Source: Chrysomallon squamiferum
Taxonomy: Eukaryota > Mollusca > Gastropoda > Neomphalida > Peltospiridae
Length of the DNA: 12,500 nt
Direction: 5' to 3'
Assembly: GCA_012295275.1 (NCBI GenBank)
Contig: CM022677.1
Span: forward strand, 16,895,691 to 16,908,190
Shown: positions 1 to 8,096 of the stretch, one piece after another
Numbering within the stretch: position 1 is the stretch's first letter
How the letters are laid out: each line of letters begins with the position of its first letter
Position numbers and translations under genes: made by a program
The notes under the pieces: model-generated
The model's input: only the letters and a program-made list of their open reading frames with translations
The model's database searches: none
Told to the model about the DNA's origin: nothing

Positions 1-1
1 G

Positions 2-193
2 GAAACATTAAGCTGTGTTAATAACGAAACATTAAGCTGTGTTAATAACGAAACATTAAGCTGTGTTAATAAGGAAACATTAAGCTGTGTTAATAACGAA
101 ACATTAAGCTGTGTTAATAAGGAAACATTAAGCTGTGTTAATAAGGAAACATTAAGCTGTGTTAATAACGAAACATTAAGTTATGTTAATAAT
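2..193. repeat. 24-bp minisatellite, 8 copies, reaching the left window edge
   Basis: Eight head-to-tail 24-bp units begin with GAAACATTAAGCTGTG and end TTAATAAC or TTAATAAG. The first seven differ only at the last base, in the order C,C,G,C,G,G,C; the eighth has GTTATG for GCTGTG and ends in T. The array continues to base 1, so its true length is unknown. Because 24 is divisible by 3, one plus-strand frame stays open through all copies (octapeptide ETLSCVN followed by N or K) and meets TAG at 194-196 right after the last unit. One minus-strand frame is also open. No start codon is visible, so this is more likely a non-coding minisatellite than a coding repeat. Confidence 0.97.
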
Positions 194-194
194 T

Positions 195-300
195 AGGAAC
201 ATCATTGAACAAATGTCTTCTAAATTTTCATATCTAGGCAGATTTTAACTAATTTCACATATTTTTCGTAGATTTCTTTCATTTACAAAGCCTATTCAGT
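195..300 (-). pseudogene. Possible second P4HA-like N-terminal fragment
   Basis: Bases 213-280 resemble 668-750 of the main relic: both carry CTTCTAAAT followed by similar spacing to TCACTAATTT/TAACTAATTT and AGATTTCTTTCA/AGATATGTTTCA, roughly 70% identical by eye over the best 40 bases. In the matching minus-strand frame it reads LPRYENLEDICSMMFLI, comparable with the family pattern LP.DEDL.GAA.AL.RL, after a stop within EIS*NLP. It stops where the 24-bp minisatellite begins. It may be part of a second tandem copy, cut by the minisatellite. Similarity is short and the call is weak. Confidence 0.35.
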
Positions 301-444
301 ACGTCTGCAGACGCTATATGCTGACTGAGGTTCAACACGAAACTTTAGTTTAGTGACTAAAATAATGCACTAATGGGAATCGCTATACACCACAGCGGAT
401 CATATTCTAGTTATGCATTTCCATATTTGTTGATATTAATTTTT

Positions 445-454
445 TCTTACCTCG
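445..454 (-). other. Consensus 5' splice donor of the P4HA-like relic
   Basis: On the minus strand the reading ...CCAGAACGAG is followed at 450 by GTAAGAAA, an almost ideal eukaryotic donor (GAG|GTAAGA). It falls just after the residues GPER, where the family has DPEHQR, so it fits a real ancestral exon end. Its presence argues that the relic arose by genomic duplication or in-place decay, not by reverse transcription of a spliced mRNA. Whether this exact position is an intron in related genes was not checked. Confidence 0.55.
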
Positions 455-1067
455 TTCTGGTCCAGGACCTAACACTAACTGTTCATTTGTTAGATGTAAG
501 GCCTCTTGTATATGTCCAACGAATTCTCCACCATGAATTGCATAGTCAAGAAGTTCTATCCTTGATACTTTATCAGTCTTTATATATATAGCATTCATTT
601 ATAAAACATTCTGCCAATTGTTTTCGCGTTTAATTTGTGTGTATTTTGATGATTAAACAGATATGCAGCCTTCTAAATCTTCGTAAGTTGGGAGAGATAT
701 TCACTAATTTCCTCTGGTTTGCATAGATATGTTTCAGAGAGATCATTTTCCTCATGTATAGGTTTTCCATCGCGATCCCAGCTCGAAGTGAAAAGTTTAA
801 TAAATAAAAAGGCACCAATCGGGTTGGCTACGTAATGATTCGGATCTTTTAAAGTCTTCAAACAGTGCTTTTCCATTTATTTATTTTCTGAAATTGTTCT
901 GAGTTAATCTAATTTCATTACGAATTATATACACGTGAGTAATTTCTTAATACGTTAGGCAAGACTTTTCCGTAAACTACAGAGCTGTTCAGGTGTGATA
1001 CAGATGAATATAGCTCGGAATTCACAACTGATAATACAAGGAATAAAATGAAGTGTTGCCGACACAT
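451..1067 (-). pseudogene. P4HA: Decayed prolyl 4-hydroxylase alpha-subunit 5' region
   Basis: Read from 1067 down, the minus strand gives pieces in the order of the collagen prolyl 4-hydroxylase alpha subunit, an ER-lumen enzyme that hydroxylates proline in collagen-like chains. ATG at 1067 opens a signal peptide (MCRQHFILFLVLSVVNS), then ELYSSVSHLNSS, like the start of the N-terminal domain. A frame change near 931 gives YIIRNEIRLTQNNFRK, the family's helix before the linker. Frame 876-673 has KDPNHYVANPIGAFLFIKLF, very like the vertebrate KDPEGFVGHPVNAFKLMKRL segment. Frame 598-451 has TDKVSRIELLDYAIHGGEF and ends LGPGPER, matching the TPR region ending LDPEHQR. At least four frame changes and stops at 918-920, 881-883, 673-675 and 630-632 break it, and about 40-50 codons between the N-terminal domain and the TPR region seem lost. 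The catalytic C-terminal domain is absent. Family assignment rests on remembered motifs, not a search. Confidence 0.75.
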
Positions 1068-1650
1068 GTTTTGTTCGTCGTATAAATGTGTTAAGTGAAG
1101 CGAGTTCATAACACATTTGCTTTATGAACAGGGTTTAATGAACGGCTCTCAAAACTAACGTCAGTCAGAAGTCACAGATATGGTTAAATTACAGAACATC
1201 TAAATGTAAATATTAATTTAGTTTATGTTGCTATTGAGGCAAGTCCATTTTCAAATTCGGTATAAAATAAACTCTATGGAAATATCTTTAAAAAATTGAA
1301 AATTGAAAATTGTTATTAACTAGAGATGAACAGTGGGAAGCTGTATTTGGTTTGTGGTACCACAAATAAATATACAGTAAAACAACTAAAGCAAGTTTAT
1401 TAGATACTGCTATCATGTTCTGACCTGTGTTTTGCTATGATAAAACTTAGTCCGGGCTCTGGTTTTGAAATCAGAAAAGCGACTATTTGAAGTAAACAAA
1501 AACACTTTGGTGAAATCTTTTTAGCTGAAGTTGCTGTTGACTACTATATTTCAATGAACTGGTTAATCTTCATTAAGATAAACCGTATTGCGTTAGTATT
1601 TACTTTAATGCTGTCTCTGAGTTAAAGATATATATTGTTTATAGGGTTGG
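1068..1650. other. Non-coding spacer between the P4HA-like relic and the 1.8-kb array
   Basis: This AT-rich stretch has no frame I can support and no match to the neighbouring repeats. It contains a short tandem AAAATTG-type run near 1293-1312. It would include the old promoter side of the minus-strand P4HA-like locus, but I see no clear core promoter. The sequence changes abruptly into the 1.8-kb unit at about 1651. Confidence 0.6.
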
Positions 1651-2040
1651 TGCGTGTATGTATGCGTTGAATATTTTTATAATATATTTACATCCATACT
1701 GCAGTTACTACTTCAATTTCTACAGCTTTCACTAACAAGGGTTATAAAAACTCAGCTACTGCATCTACTAATAATTCGTATATTACTACAACAACCATTA
1801 CTATTACTACTGCTTGAAGTGTCATGCGATTAGGTAAACTATCCCGATACAAATTACACGAAAAGACTGGTGCCCCTTCTTAGGTAATATTCTTACAGCA
1901 AAATAAAGAAACAGTGTTCAACCTCCTTCCACATCGCTCAAATAGATGGGAACAAAGATGATTATGTGTTCTTTTAAAAGCTGCTATTGTTTTTGTTGAG
2001 TGTTAAATCGGTTCTTTGTACGAGAGTGTTAAACATGGTG

Positions 2041-2185
2041 GGGGTAAATGTGTTTCAGCCATTAATAGCGTGGAGTAAAAAGTCCTACGGTAGTGTCGCT
2101 CTACAAACGCCTGGCTTAAATACTAACGAGTCGCTTTTAGTTTAAGCACAGCTAGCAGGGTCAAAGTTCGATCTTTCTAACAGTG
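2041..2185 (+). other. GC-richer core of the 1.8-kb unit, possible eroded SINE-like sequence
   Basis: The stretch from GGGGTAAATGTGTTTCAGCC to AGTTCGATCTTTC is less AT-rich than its surroundings and is well kept in all three copies (also near 3813-3955 and 5621-5758). AGTTCGATCT resembles the RNA polymerase III B box (GGTTCGANTCC), and TAGCGTGGAG loosely resembles an A box about 90 bases upstream. The match is weak, no tRNA fold is evident, and I do not recognise a named SINE. Confidence 0.2.
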
Positions 2186-2865
2186 TGCATTTCGACGGTG
2201 GCAATGGCTTATATAACAAGTTGTGTCTAAAAATGCATTTTTCTTTGCCTTCAAACTAGTTTAAATATATATATATATATATTAATAATAAATGTCCGAT
2301 AATCAAAGCTACAATCTCATAATCAAATGAAAGCTCATTCAGTTACCTTTGGTGTGCATTTGGCGTGCAACAGCTCCGCATTTGAAACTAGGACGCGCTT
2401 AGCGAAATCGCCGTAAATTACGTATTCAACAAAGCGAAATCGCTGTAGATTTTATGCACAACTAAAAGGAACTGGAGCTATTTAAAATGATTATATTTCT
2501 ATGTTGATTATATTTTTAATAACTTGTAGGCTGCATATTTTCTGACTTTTACTGTATATAATATGAATATGTTTAGAAATAAACAAATTAACATTGTGTT
2601 GTCCTCATTACGCTCTCTTCCATTCTAAATTAGGCGATTGTTTTTGCTTTCAAAATTCTAGCGATCAATGGCGATTTAACAATCGTTAACATAACAAACT
2701 ATACTACAAAACAAAATAATGAATTCAGAATGCTGAATAGAAAACTAATCACTTTTTTAATATCATAAATACTAAAATTGATCAGTTTTATAACTTAGAT
2801 TATTTTTGTTTCTTGATAAGTTCGATCAGAGAAAATTTCAACAGTAGTCAAATGATGGATAACTT

Positions 2866-3084
2866 TTGTTTGCAGTCAAATCACAGCAAGTACAAAGGAA
2901 AGGACACTATTTAATATCTGCTTCAAATGACAGACGTTTAACATCTGTGTCTTTAATTGCCTTCAGTCTCCTGACTGTAAATATTTTACTGCTCCAGTTA
3001 GTACCAGCAATACCTTTCTGGAGTAGACTTCAAGGATTAGCTGAGTTTATGTATTGCAGATTATTACAGTTAAATGTATTATAA
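2866..3084 (+). other. 72-codon open frame of array unit 1, possible terminal exon
   Basis: The frame starts after an in-frame TAA at 2860-2862 and ends at TAA 3082-3084. It has no usable ATG near its start (the first methionine is about residue 62), so it cannot be a simple gene. A splice-acceptor-like CTTTTGTTTGCAG ends at 2875, so it could be a last exon. The product would have a basic, polar start (KSQQVQRKGHYL), a hydrophobic stretch (SVSLIAFSLLTVNILLLQL) and then VPAIPFWSRLQGLAEF. I recognise no family. It is almost unchanged in unit 2 while DNA just upstream has several changes; DNA just downstream is also unchanged, so protein-level selection is not shown. Confidence 0.3.
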
Positions 3085-3228
3085 AAATGCTGGTAGTCTT
3101 TCTAAGTAACATTTATATGTATATAAACTAATAATAACAACTGTAAGATCAACAATAACAACAACAACATAATAATAATGCTAATTAAACACTATTATGC
3201 AACATACTAATGGCAGTAAAGATATCCT

Positions 3229-3229
<1 letters not shown>

Positions 3230-3263
<34 letters not shown>

Positions 3264-3264
3264 T
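3230..3264. repeat. (TAA)n microsatellite, unit 1
   Basis: About 35 bp of uninterrupted AAT repeats, followed at 3268-3300 by overlapping TGATCATGA motifs, which are self-complementary TGATCA sites. Confidence 0.95.
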
Positions 3265-4636
3265 ATCGTGATCATGATGATCATGATGATCATGATAATA
3301 ACGAAGCTATGATGATCGTTGTATTTTTTCATTGTTTTGTTTCTTGTTATCAATGGCTCTTCGTATTTACTTTCTTGTTTTCTTTTTTTCTTTTTGGTTC
3401 TCTTTTTTTTCTCTCTGTTCAACGTGTGTATGTATGCGTTGAATATTTTTATAATATATTTACATCCATACTGCAGTTACTACTTCAACTTCTACAGCTT
3501 TCACTAACAAGGGTTATAAAAACTCAGCTACTGCGTCTACTAATAATTCGTATATTACTAGAACTACCACTACTAAAACTACTGCTTGAAGTGTCATGCG
3601 ATTAGGTAAACTATCCCGATACAAATTACACGAAAAGACTGGTGCCCCTTCTTAGGTAATATTCTTACAGCAAAATAAAGAAACAGTGTTCAACCTCCTT
3701 CCACATCGCTCAAATAGATGGGAACAAAGATGATTATGTGTTCTTTTAAAAGCTGCTATTGTTTTTGTTGAGTGTTAAATCGGTTCTTTGTACGAGAGTG
3801 TTAAACATGGTGGGGGTAAATGTGTTTCAGCCATTAATAGCGTGGAGTAAAAAGTCCTACGGTAGTGTCGCTCTACAAACGCCTGGCTTAAATACTAACG
3901 AGTCGCCTCAGTTTTAGTTTTAATACAGCTAGCAGGGTCAAAGTTCGATCTTTCTAACAGTGTGCATTTCGTCGCTGGCAATGGCTTATATAACAAGTTG
4001 TGTCTAAAAATGCATTTTTCTTTGCCTTCAAACTAGTTTAAATCTATATATATTAATAATAAATGTCCGATAATAAAAGCTACAATCTCATAATCAAATG
4101 AAAGCTCATTCAGTTACCTTTGGTGTGCATTTGGCGTGCAACAGCTCCGCATTTGAAAATAGGACGAGCTTAGCGAAATCGCCGTAAATTACGTATTCAA
4201 CAAAGCGAAATCGCTGGAGATTTTATGCACAACTAAAAGGAACTGGAGCTATTTAAAATGATTATACTTCTATGTTGATTATATTTTTAATAACTTGTAT
4301 GATGCATATTTCATTATATCTTCTGACTTTTACTGCATATAATATGAATATGTTTAGAAATAAACAAATTCACATTGTGTTCTCCTGATTACGCTCTCTT
4401 CCGTTCTAAGATAGGCGATTGTTTTGCTTTCAAAATTCTAGCGATCAATGGCGATTTAACAATCGTTAACATAACAAACTATACTACATAACAAAATAAT
4501 GAATTCAGAATGCTGAATAGAAAACTAATCACTTTTTTAATACTAAAATTGATCAGTTTTAAAACTTAGATTATTTTTGCTTCTTGATAAGTTCGATCAG
4601 AGAAAATTTCAACAGTAGTCAAATGATGGATAACTT

Positions 4637-4855
4637 TTGTTTGCAGTCAAATCACAGCAAGTACAAAGGAAAGAACACTATTTAATATCTGCTTCAAATG
4701 ACAGACGTTTAACATCTGTGTCTTTAATTGCCTTCAGTCTCCTGACTGTAAATATTTTACTGCTCCAGTTAGTACCAGCAATACCTTTCTGGAGTAGACT
4801 TCAAGGATTAGCTGAGTTTATGTATTGCAGATTATTACAGTTAAATGTATTATAA
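4637..4855 (+). other. 72-codon open frame of array unit 2, possible terminal exon
   Basis: This is the second copy of the frame at 2866-3084, with the same acceptor-like TTTTGTTTGCAG just inside its start and the same stop. Across 219 bases I see one difference, a G to A that changes glycine to glutamate in the QRKGHYL/QRKEHYL stretch. It also has no ATG near its start. It is either a duplicated exon of an unseen gene or a chance frame in a young duplication. Confidence 0.3.
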
Positions 4856-4999
4856 AAATGCTGGTAGTCTTTCTAAGTAACATTTATATGTATATAAACT
4901 AATAATAACAACTGTAAGATCAACAATAACAACAACAACATAATAATAATGCTAATTAAACACTATTATGCAACATACTAATGGCAGTAAAGATATTCT

Positions 5000-5000
<1 letters not shown>

Positions 5001-5065
<65 letters not shown>

Positions 5066-5082
5066 GTAATAATAATAATAAT
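5001..5082. repeat. (TAA)n microsatellite, unit 2
   Basis: About 82 bp of AAT repeats with one TAG interruption near 5065. It is the counterpart of 3230-3264, expanded by roughly 48 bp, and explains most of the period difference between the array units. Confidence 0.95.
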
Positions 5083-5192
5083 GATCGTGATCATGATGAT
5101 CATGATAATAACGAAGCTATGATGATCGTTATAATGTTTCATTGTTTTGTTTCTTGTTATCAATGGCTCTTCGTATTTACTTTCTTGTTTTC

Positions 5193-5219
5193 TTTTTTTT
5201 TTTTTTTTTTTTTTTTTTT
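5193..5219. repeat. Poly(T) run of 27
   Basis: An uninterrupted run of 27 T lies at the join between array units 2 and 3. The matching place in unit 1 (about 3381-3412) is a mixed T/C tract with shorter T runs. Confidence 0.95.
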
Positions 5220-5231
5220 CTCTCTATTCAA

Positions 5232-5924
5232 CGGGTGTATGTATACGTTGAATATTTTTATAATATATTTACATGCATACTGCAGTTACTACTTCAACTT
5301 CTACAGCTTTCACTAACATAGGTTATAAAAACTCAGCTACTGCATCTACTAATAATTCGTATATTACTACAACTACCACTACTAATACTACTGCTTGAAG
5401 TGTCATGCGATTAGGTAAACTATCCCGATACAAATTACACGAAAAGACTGGTGTCCCTTTTTAGGTAATATTCTTACAGCAAAATAATGAAACAGTGTTC
5501 AACCTCCTTCCACATCGCTCAAATACGTGGGAACAAAGATGATTATGTGTTCTTTTAAAAGCTGCTATTGCTTTTGTTGACTGTTAAATCGGTTCTTTGT
5601 ACGAGAGTGTTAAACATGGTGGGGGTAAATGTGTTTCAGCCATTAATAGCGTGGAGTAAAAAGTCCTACGGTAGTGTCGCTCTACAAACGCCTGGCTTAA
5701 ATACTCACGAGTCGCTTTTAGTTTAAGGACAGCTAGGAGGGTCAAAGTTCGATCTTTCTAACAGTGTGCATTTCGTCGCTGGCAATGGCTTATATCACAA
5801 GTTGTGTCTAAAAATGCATTTTTCTTTGCCTTCAAACTAGTTTTAAAAAAAACATATATATATATATATATATATATATTAATAATAAATGTCCGATAAT
5901 ACAATCTCATAATCAAATGAAAGC
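5232..5924. repeat. 1.8-kb array, unit 3 (partial)
   Basis: This is the first 0.69 kb of the unit only. It is the most diverged copy (for example GTGTCCCTTTTTAGG against GTGCCCCTTCTTAGG, and AATACGTGGG against AATAGATGGG). Its (AT)n tract at about 5855-5880 is the longest of the three. It lacks the part with the 72-codon frame. Confidence 0.88.
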
Positions 5925-7037
5925 AGATAAACATATAGAGAATCTATGTTTTTCTGTATAAAGCTATGATTAAATCTAAAGTATATTCCAAAAACAGATA
6001 TTAAACTATTGAGCTATGTACGAGTTAACTCCCCTACAATTAAAAAAAAAAGAAAAGAAAAGAAAGTGAAGTTTTAGTTAAAATCTAATCATAACCGTGA
6101 CTTCAAAACTAATTCTAACATGAATAAAACAATAACCTTAGCTTGAGTTATAATAGTTAATATTATCAGTGCATAACACAGCCGTATCTTGACAAAACGA
6201 TTTTGTCGAATGTGATGTCAGTACCTTAATGCTAACCCTTCAAAAGACTAATCCTAAGTCGTAGCAAATTGTCAACAAATCATCTGTCAGTACGAAATAA
6301 GAACATTTATTCACCATCACGTACATAATTTGTAAAATATACAGCAAAACAGAAATCCGACAAAGAAAGAAGAAAATAAAAATACGAAGCATTAATAAAT
6401 AAATAAATAGCGAGAGAGATTTTATGAAGCACAGAATACAGACATGATGTACAGTGTTGTACAATCTATTCAATGCCTCTGCTTGCATATTTCTCGATAC
6501 AACCATTACTCTTGTCTACTTGATTAAACTGCTAATTTTACTTTTACCAGTTTTTCTTTTAGGAGCTGATGTATTGTTTCCTGTCTCAAGAGAGGAAAGA
6601 AAAAGATAAGAGAAAACTGAGAAAAAATATACTTCACAAATGTATTCGTGTACCTGTACATATTTTACATTTTAGACAATTCAAACACAAAAATATATGA
6701 AGCAAAGGATCCAATAAAGTAAAGGATAAAATTACAAACAGGTATATAATTTGTTTATATTATATTCAGATATTAATACATTTCTTTTATTATATGACAG
6801 TTTGAAAAATAATAAATTGATAAGTTGATAAATCAATAAATAAATAAATGAGATGTTTATAAACATTTTCCACGTATCTGTTTGGTAGATATCAGTCCAT
6901 TAGAAAGAAAAGTTTCAAATCAAATCAAGTGTGTATGACGTCATCCTGCTGTCTGACATTATCAGTAACACAAAACGTAAAGCAAATATAAAGAATAAAT
7001 AAATAAAACAGAAAAGTAACAAAAAAACAACAACATA
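5925..7037. other. AT-rich DNA: presumed 3' UTR and 3' flank of the BTBD6-like gene
   Basis: No supported gene lies here. It begins where the third array unit breaks off and ends at the minus-strand stop codon of the PHR exon, so its right part should be 3' UTR. It holds A-rich AAATAAATAAA runs near 6395-6410, 6836-6848 and 6992-7010, and a GAAAAG-rich run near 6044-6066. An 88-codon minus-strand frame at 6240-6506 is low-complexity and hydrophobic, with no recognisable domain, and is taken as chance. Confidence 0.6.
6786..6791 (-). terminator. Candidate poly(A) signal AATAAA for the BTBD6-like gene
   Basis: TTTATT on the plus strand gives AATAAA on the minus strand about 250 bases after the stop codon, a normal 3' UTR length. 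A second AATAAA is at 6306-6311 (about 730 bases after the stop). In such AT-rich DNA the hexamer is common by chance, so the choice is tentative. Confidence 0.4.
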
Positions 7038-8073
7038 TTACTCCAGTGAAGCCTCAAGTTTGCAAGGTATTTTTTCTTGCACTAAAAATACCAAAGCAGG
7101 TATTTGTCCTCGTGTCACATCTGTACGAAGTCTTCTTGTACTGTGCTGAGATGGCGTTGACTCAGAAAAGCTACAAACAAAAGAGTCAACTTCAATTTCT
7201 GGTTTACCATCAGTTCCATACCATGTGTCTCTATGACATCTTTCTCCTCCAGTAATAGTAACATGCAAGCTGTACTGAGTGTCTTTAATAATCTCCAGTG
7301 GACATCTGAACACGACATCATACTCTCCAGAAACGTCTTCATATCTCTGATTCAGTTCAGACCCGTCAAGTATTTCGTCTGTTCTTTTGTCTGTGACGAA
7401 GACTCTGACGTCGTAGTTTTGTGGATTACCGTAATTGTACAGCCGAAATCCAACAAGCTGAGCGTTTTTGTTTACTGAGAAAGTAATGGTTTCATCCTCT
7501 TCATCAGAAATTGACCAGGAACCATGTATTATTCCATCGAACCGCTTTATTGTAATCTGTTTTTTAGGAATAACTGCAGCTCTCTTTTTGGGGTTAAAAG
7601 GTAAACCACCTATACCAGTCTTCACCCAGTGTTTCAAAATTGTGTATTCTTCTGTCTCAGTGAGTATGTGAGTGGGTGTCACGTGTTCTACAAAATACAT
7701 CTGATTGAGTAATGGATAACGCACGTGCATGACGACCTCTCCCAGTAATCTACGTCTGATTTCTCCACTCGTCTCTATTCTTCGTTTCCTGCACGCGCTG
7801 TCAGCCCACTTCACAGCGGCTTCAAAAACATTTTTCTCATCTGCTTTCAGTTCGTCTGATCGTACGATCTCAACCAGACATTCGTGACAAAGATAGGTTA
7901 CTTCATCCGACTTCAAAACTTCGTCGCCATTTTCCAAAATGTAAAGCAGAGCTTTTTTTCTTAGATCATATTCACCAGACACATGAGCTTGTTCCAGCAC
8001 GACGCATGCATTCTTTGGCAACAACGACTCCTCCAAATATCTCCGCTCTTCTTGTGTTGTGATAAAGTACGTC
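7038..8073 (-). CDS. BTBD6-like protein, last coding exon (BACK + PHR domains)
   Basis: This is one long open exon encoding about 344 residues and a TAA stop. Counting from the in-frame ATG at 8087, residues 12-125 form a BACK domain (FLE-like YLEESLLPKNACVVLEQA, then VFEAAVKWADSACRKR and an arginine-rich helix) and about 178-337 a PHR domain (GSWSISDEEDETITFSVNKN, LVGFRLYNYGNP, the TWYGTDG loop, VTRGQIPALVF). This is the layout of BTBD1/2/3/6 proteins, which act as cullin-3 ubiquitin-ligase adaptors; the BTB domain that would bind cullin-3 is missing and should lie in 5' exons beyond the window. The ATG at 8087 is probably intronic: the CCAAG ending at 8074 is a good acceptor and would restore a family-like K-TYF..EERRYLEESL reading. 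The PHR has a longer loop near 308-324 (ESTPSQHSTRRLRTD) and a 12-residue tail after the usual end. The exon is clearly less AT-rich than its flanks. It appears intact. Confidence 0.9.
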
Positions 8074-8096
8074 CTTGGTAGAGACATCAGACAGAT
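8074..8096 (-). other. Predicted 3' splice acceptor of the PHR exon
   Basis: The minus strand reads a pyrimidine-leaning TCTGTCTGATGTCTCTACC then AAG, with AG at 8075-8074 and the exon starting at 8073 in phase 2. Splicing here would join two bases from an upstream exon to G, allowing AAG (Lys) before TYFITT, as in the KKYLV-type stretch that precedes the BACK domain in relatives. A second AG further in (CAACACAAG) is possible but would delete conserved residues. Confidence 0.6.

Larger units (their letters stand above)
1651..3422. repeat. 1.8-kb array, unit 1 (full)
   Basis: This is a full unit. In order it holds a TAATAATTCGTATATTACTA-type trinucleotide patch near 1760-1815, a moderately GC-richer core near 2030-2200, an (AT)n tract at about 2264-2283, a cluster of GCGAT-like motifs at 2400-2690, a 72-codon open frame at 2866-3084, a (TAA)n tract at 3230-3264, nested TGATCA motifs and a pyrimidine tract near 3371-3420. 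It matches unit 2 more closely than unit 3 in the 1850-1950 region. Confidence 0.9.
3423..5231. repeat. 1.8-kb array, unit 2 (full)
   Basis: This full unit aligns to unit 1 throughout. Differences include an extra CCTCAG near 3906, a shorter (AT)n tract near 4044, loss of about ten bases near 4540, an 82-bp (TAA)n tract at 5001-5082 where unit 1 has 35 bp, one fewer TGATCATGA repeat, and a pure 27-T run at 5193-5219 where unit 1 has an interrupted pyrimidine tract. Confidence 0.9.
1651..5924. repeat. Tandem array of a 1.77-1.81 kb unit, about 2.4 copies
   Basis: Three head-to-tail copies are recognised by shared anchors: CTGCAGTTACTACTTCAA at 1699, 3471 and 5280, and TACGGTAGTGTCGCTCTACA in every copy. 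Periods are 1772 and 1809 bp. Copies are roughly 95% identical apart from microsatellite length changes. Homology starts at about 1651 and ends at about 5924, where the third copy leaves the pattern after AATCAAATGAAAGC. No terminal inverted repeats, target-site duplications or transposase frame are seen, so local tandem duplication is the simplest explanation. Confidence 0.95.

Noticed and set aside
2-193. CRISPR-like regular repeats
   Set aside because: The 24-bp units are contiguous with no unique spacers, in an animal genome.
3210-3605. 131-codon plus-strand frame with a poly-Asn stretch, and similar frames at 4981-5316, 10574-10912 and 9250-9435
   Set aside because: They are translations of (TAA)n tracts joined to low-complexity AT-rich DNA, and change length with the microsatellite between sister copies.
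1651-5924. LTR or DNA transposon spanning the 1.8-kb array
   Set aside because: No reverse transcriptase, integrase or transposase frame, no primer-binding site, no terminal inverted repeats; the copies are head-to-tail and directly adjacent.
6240-6506. 88-codon minus-strand frame with hydrophobic residues
   Set aside because: No domain, no splice context and AT-rich codon content; it lies in the presumed 3' flank of the BTBD6-like gene.
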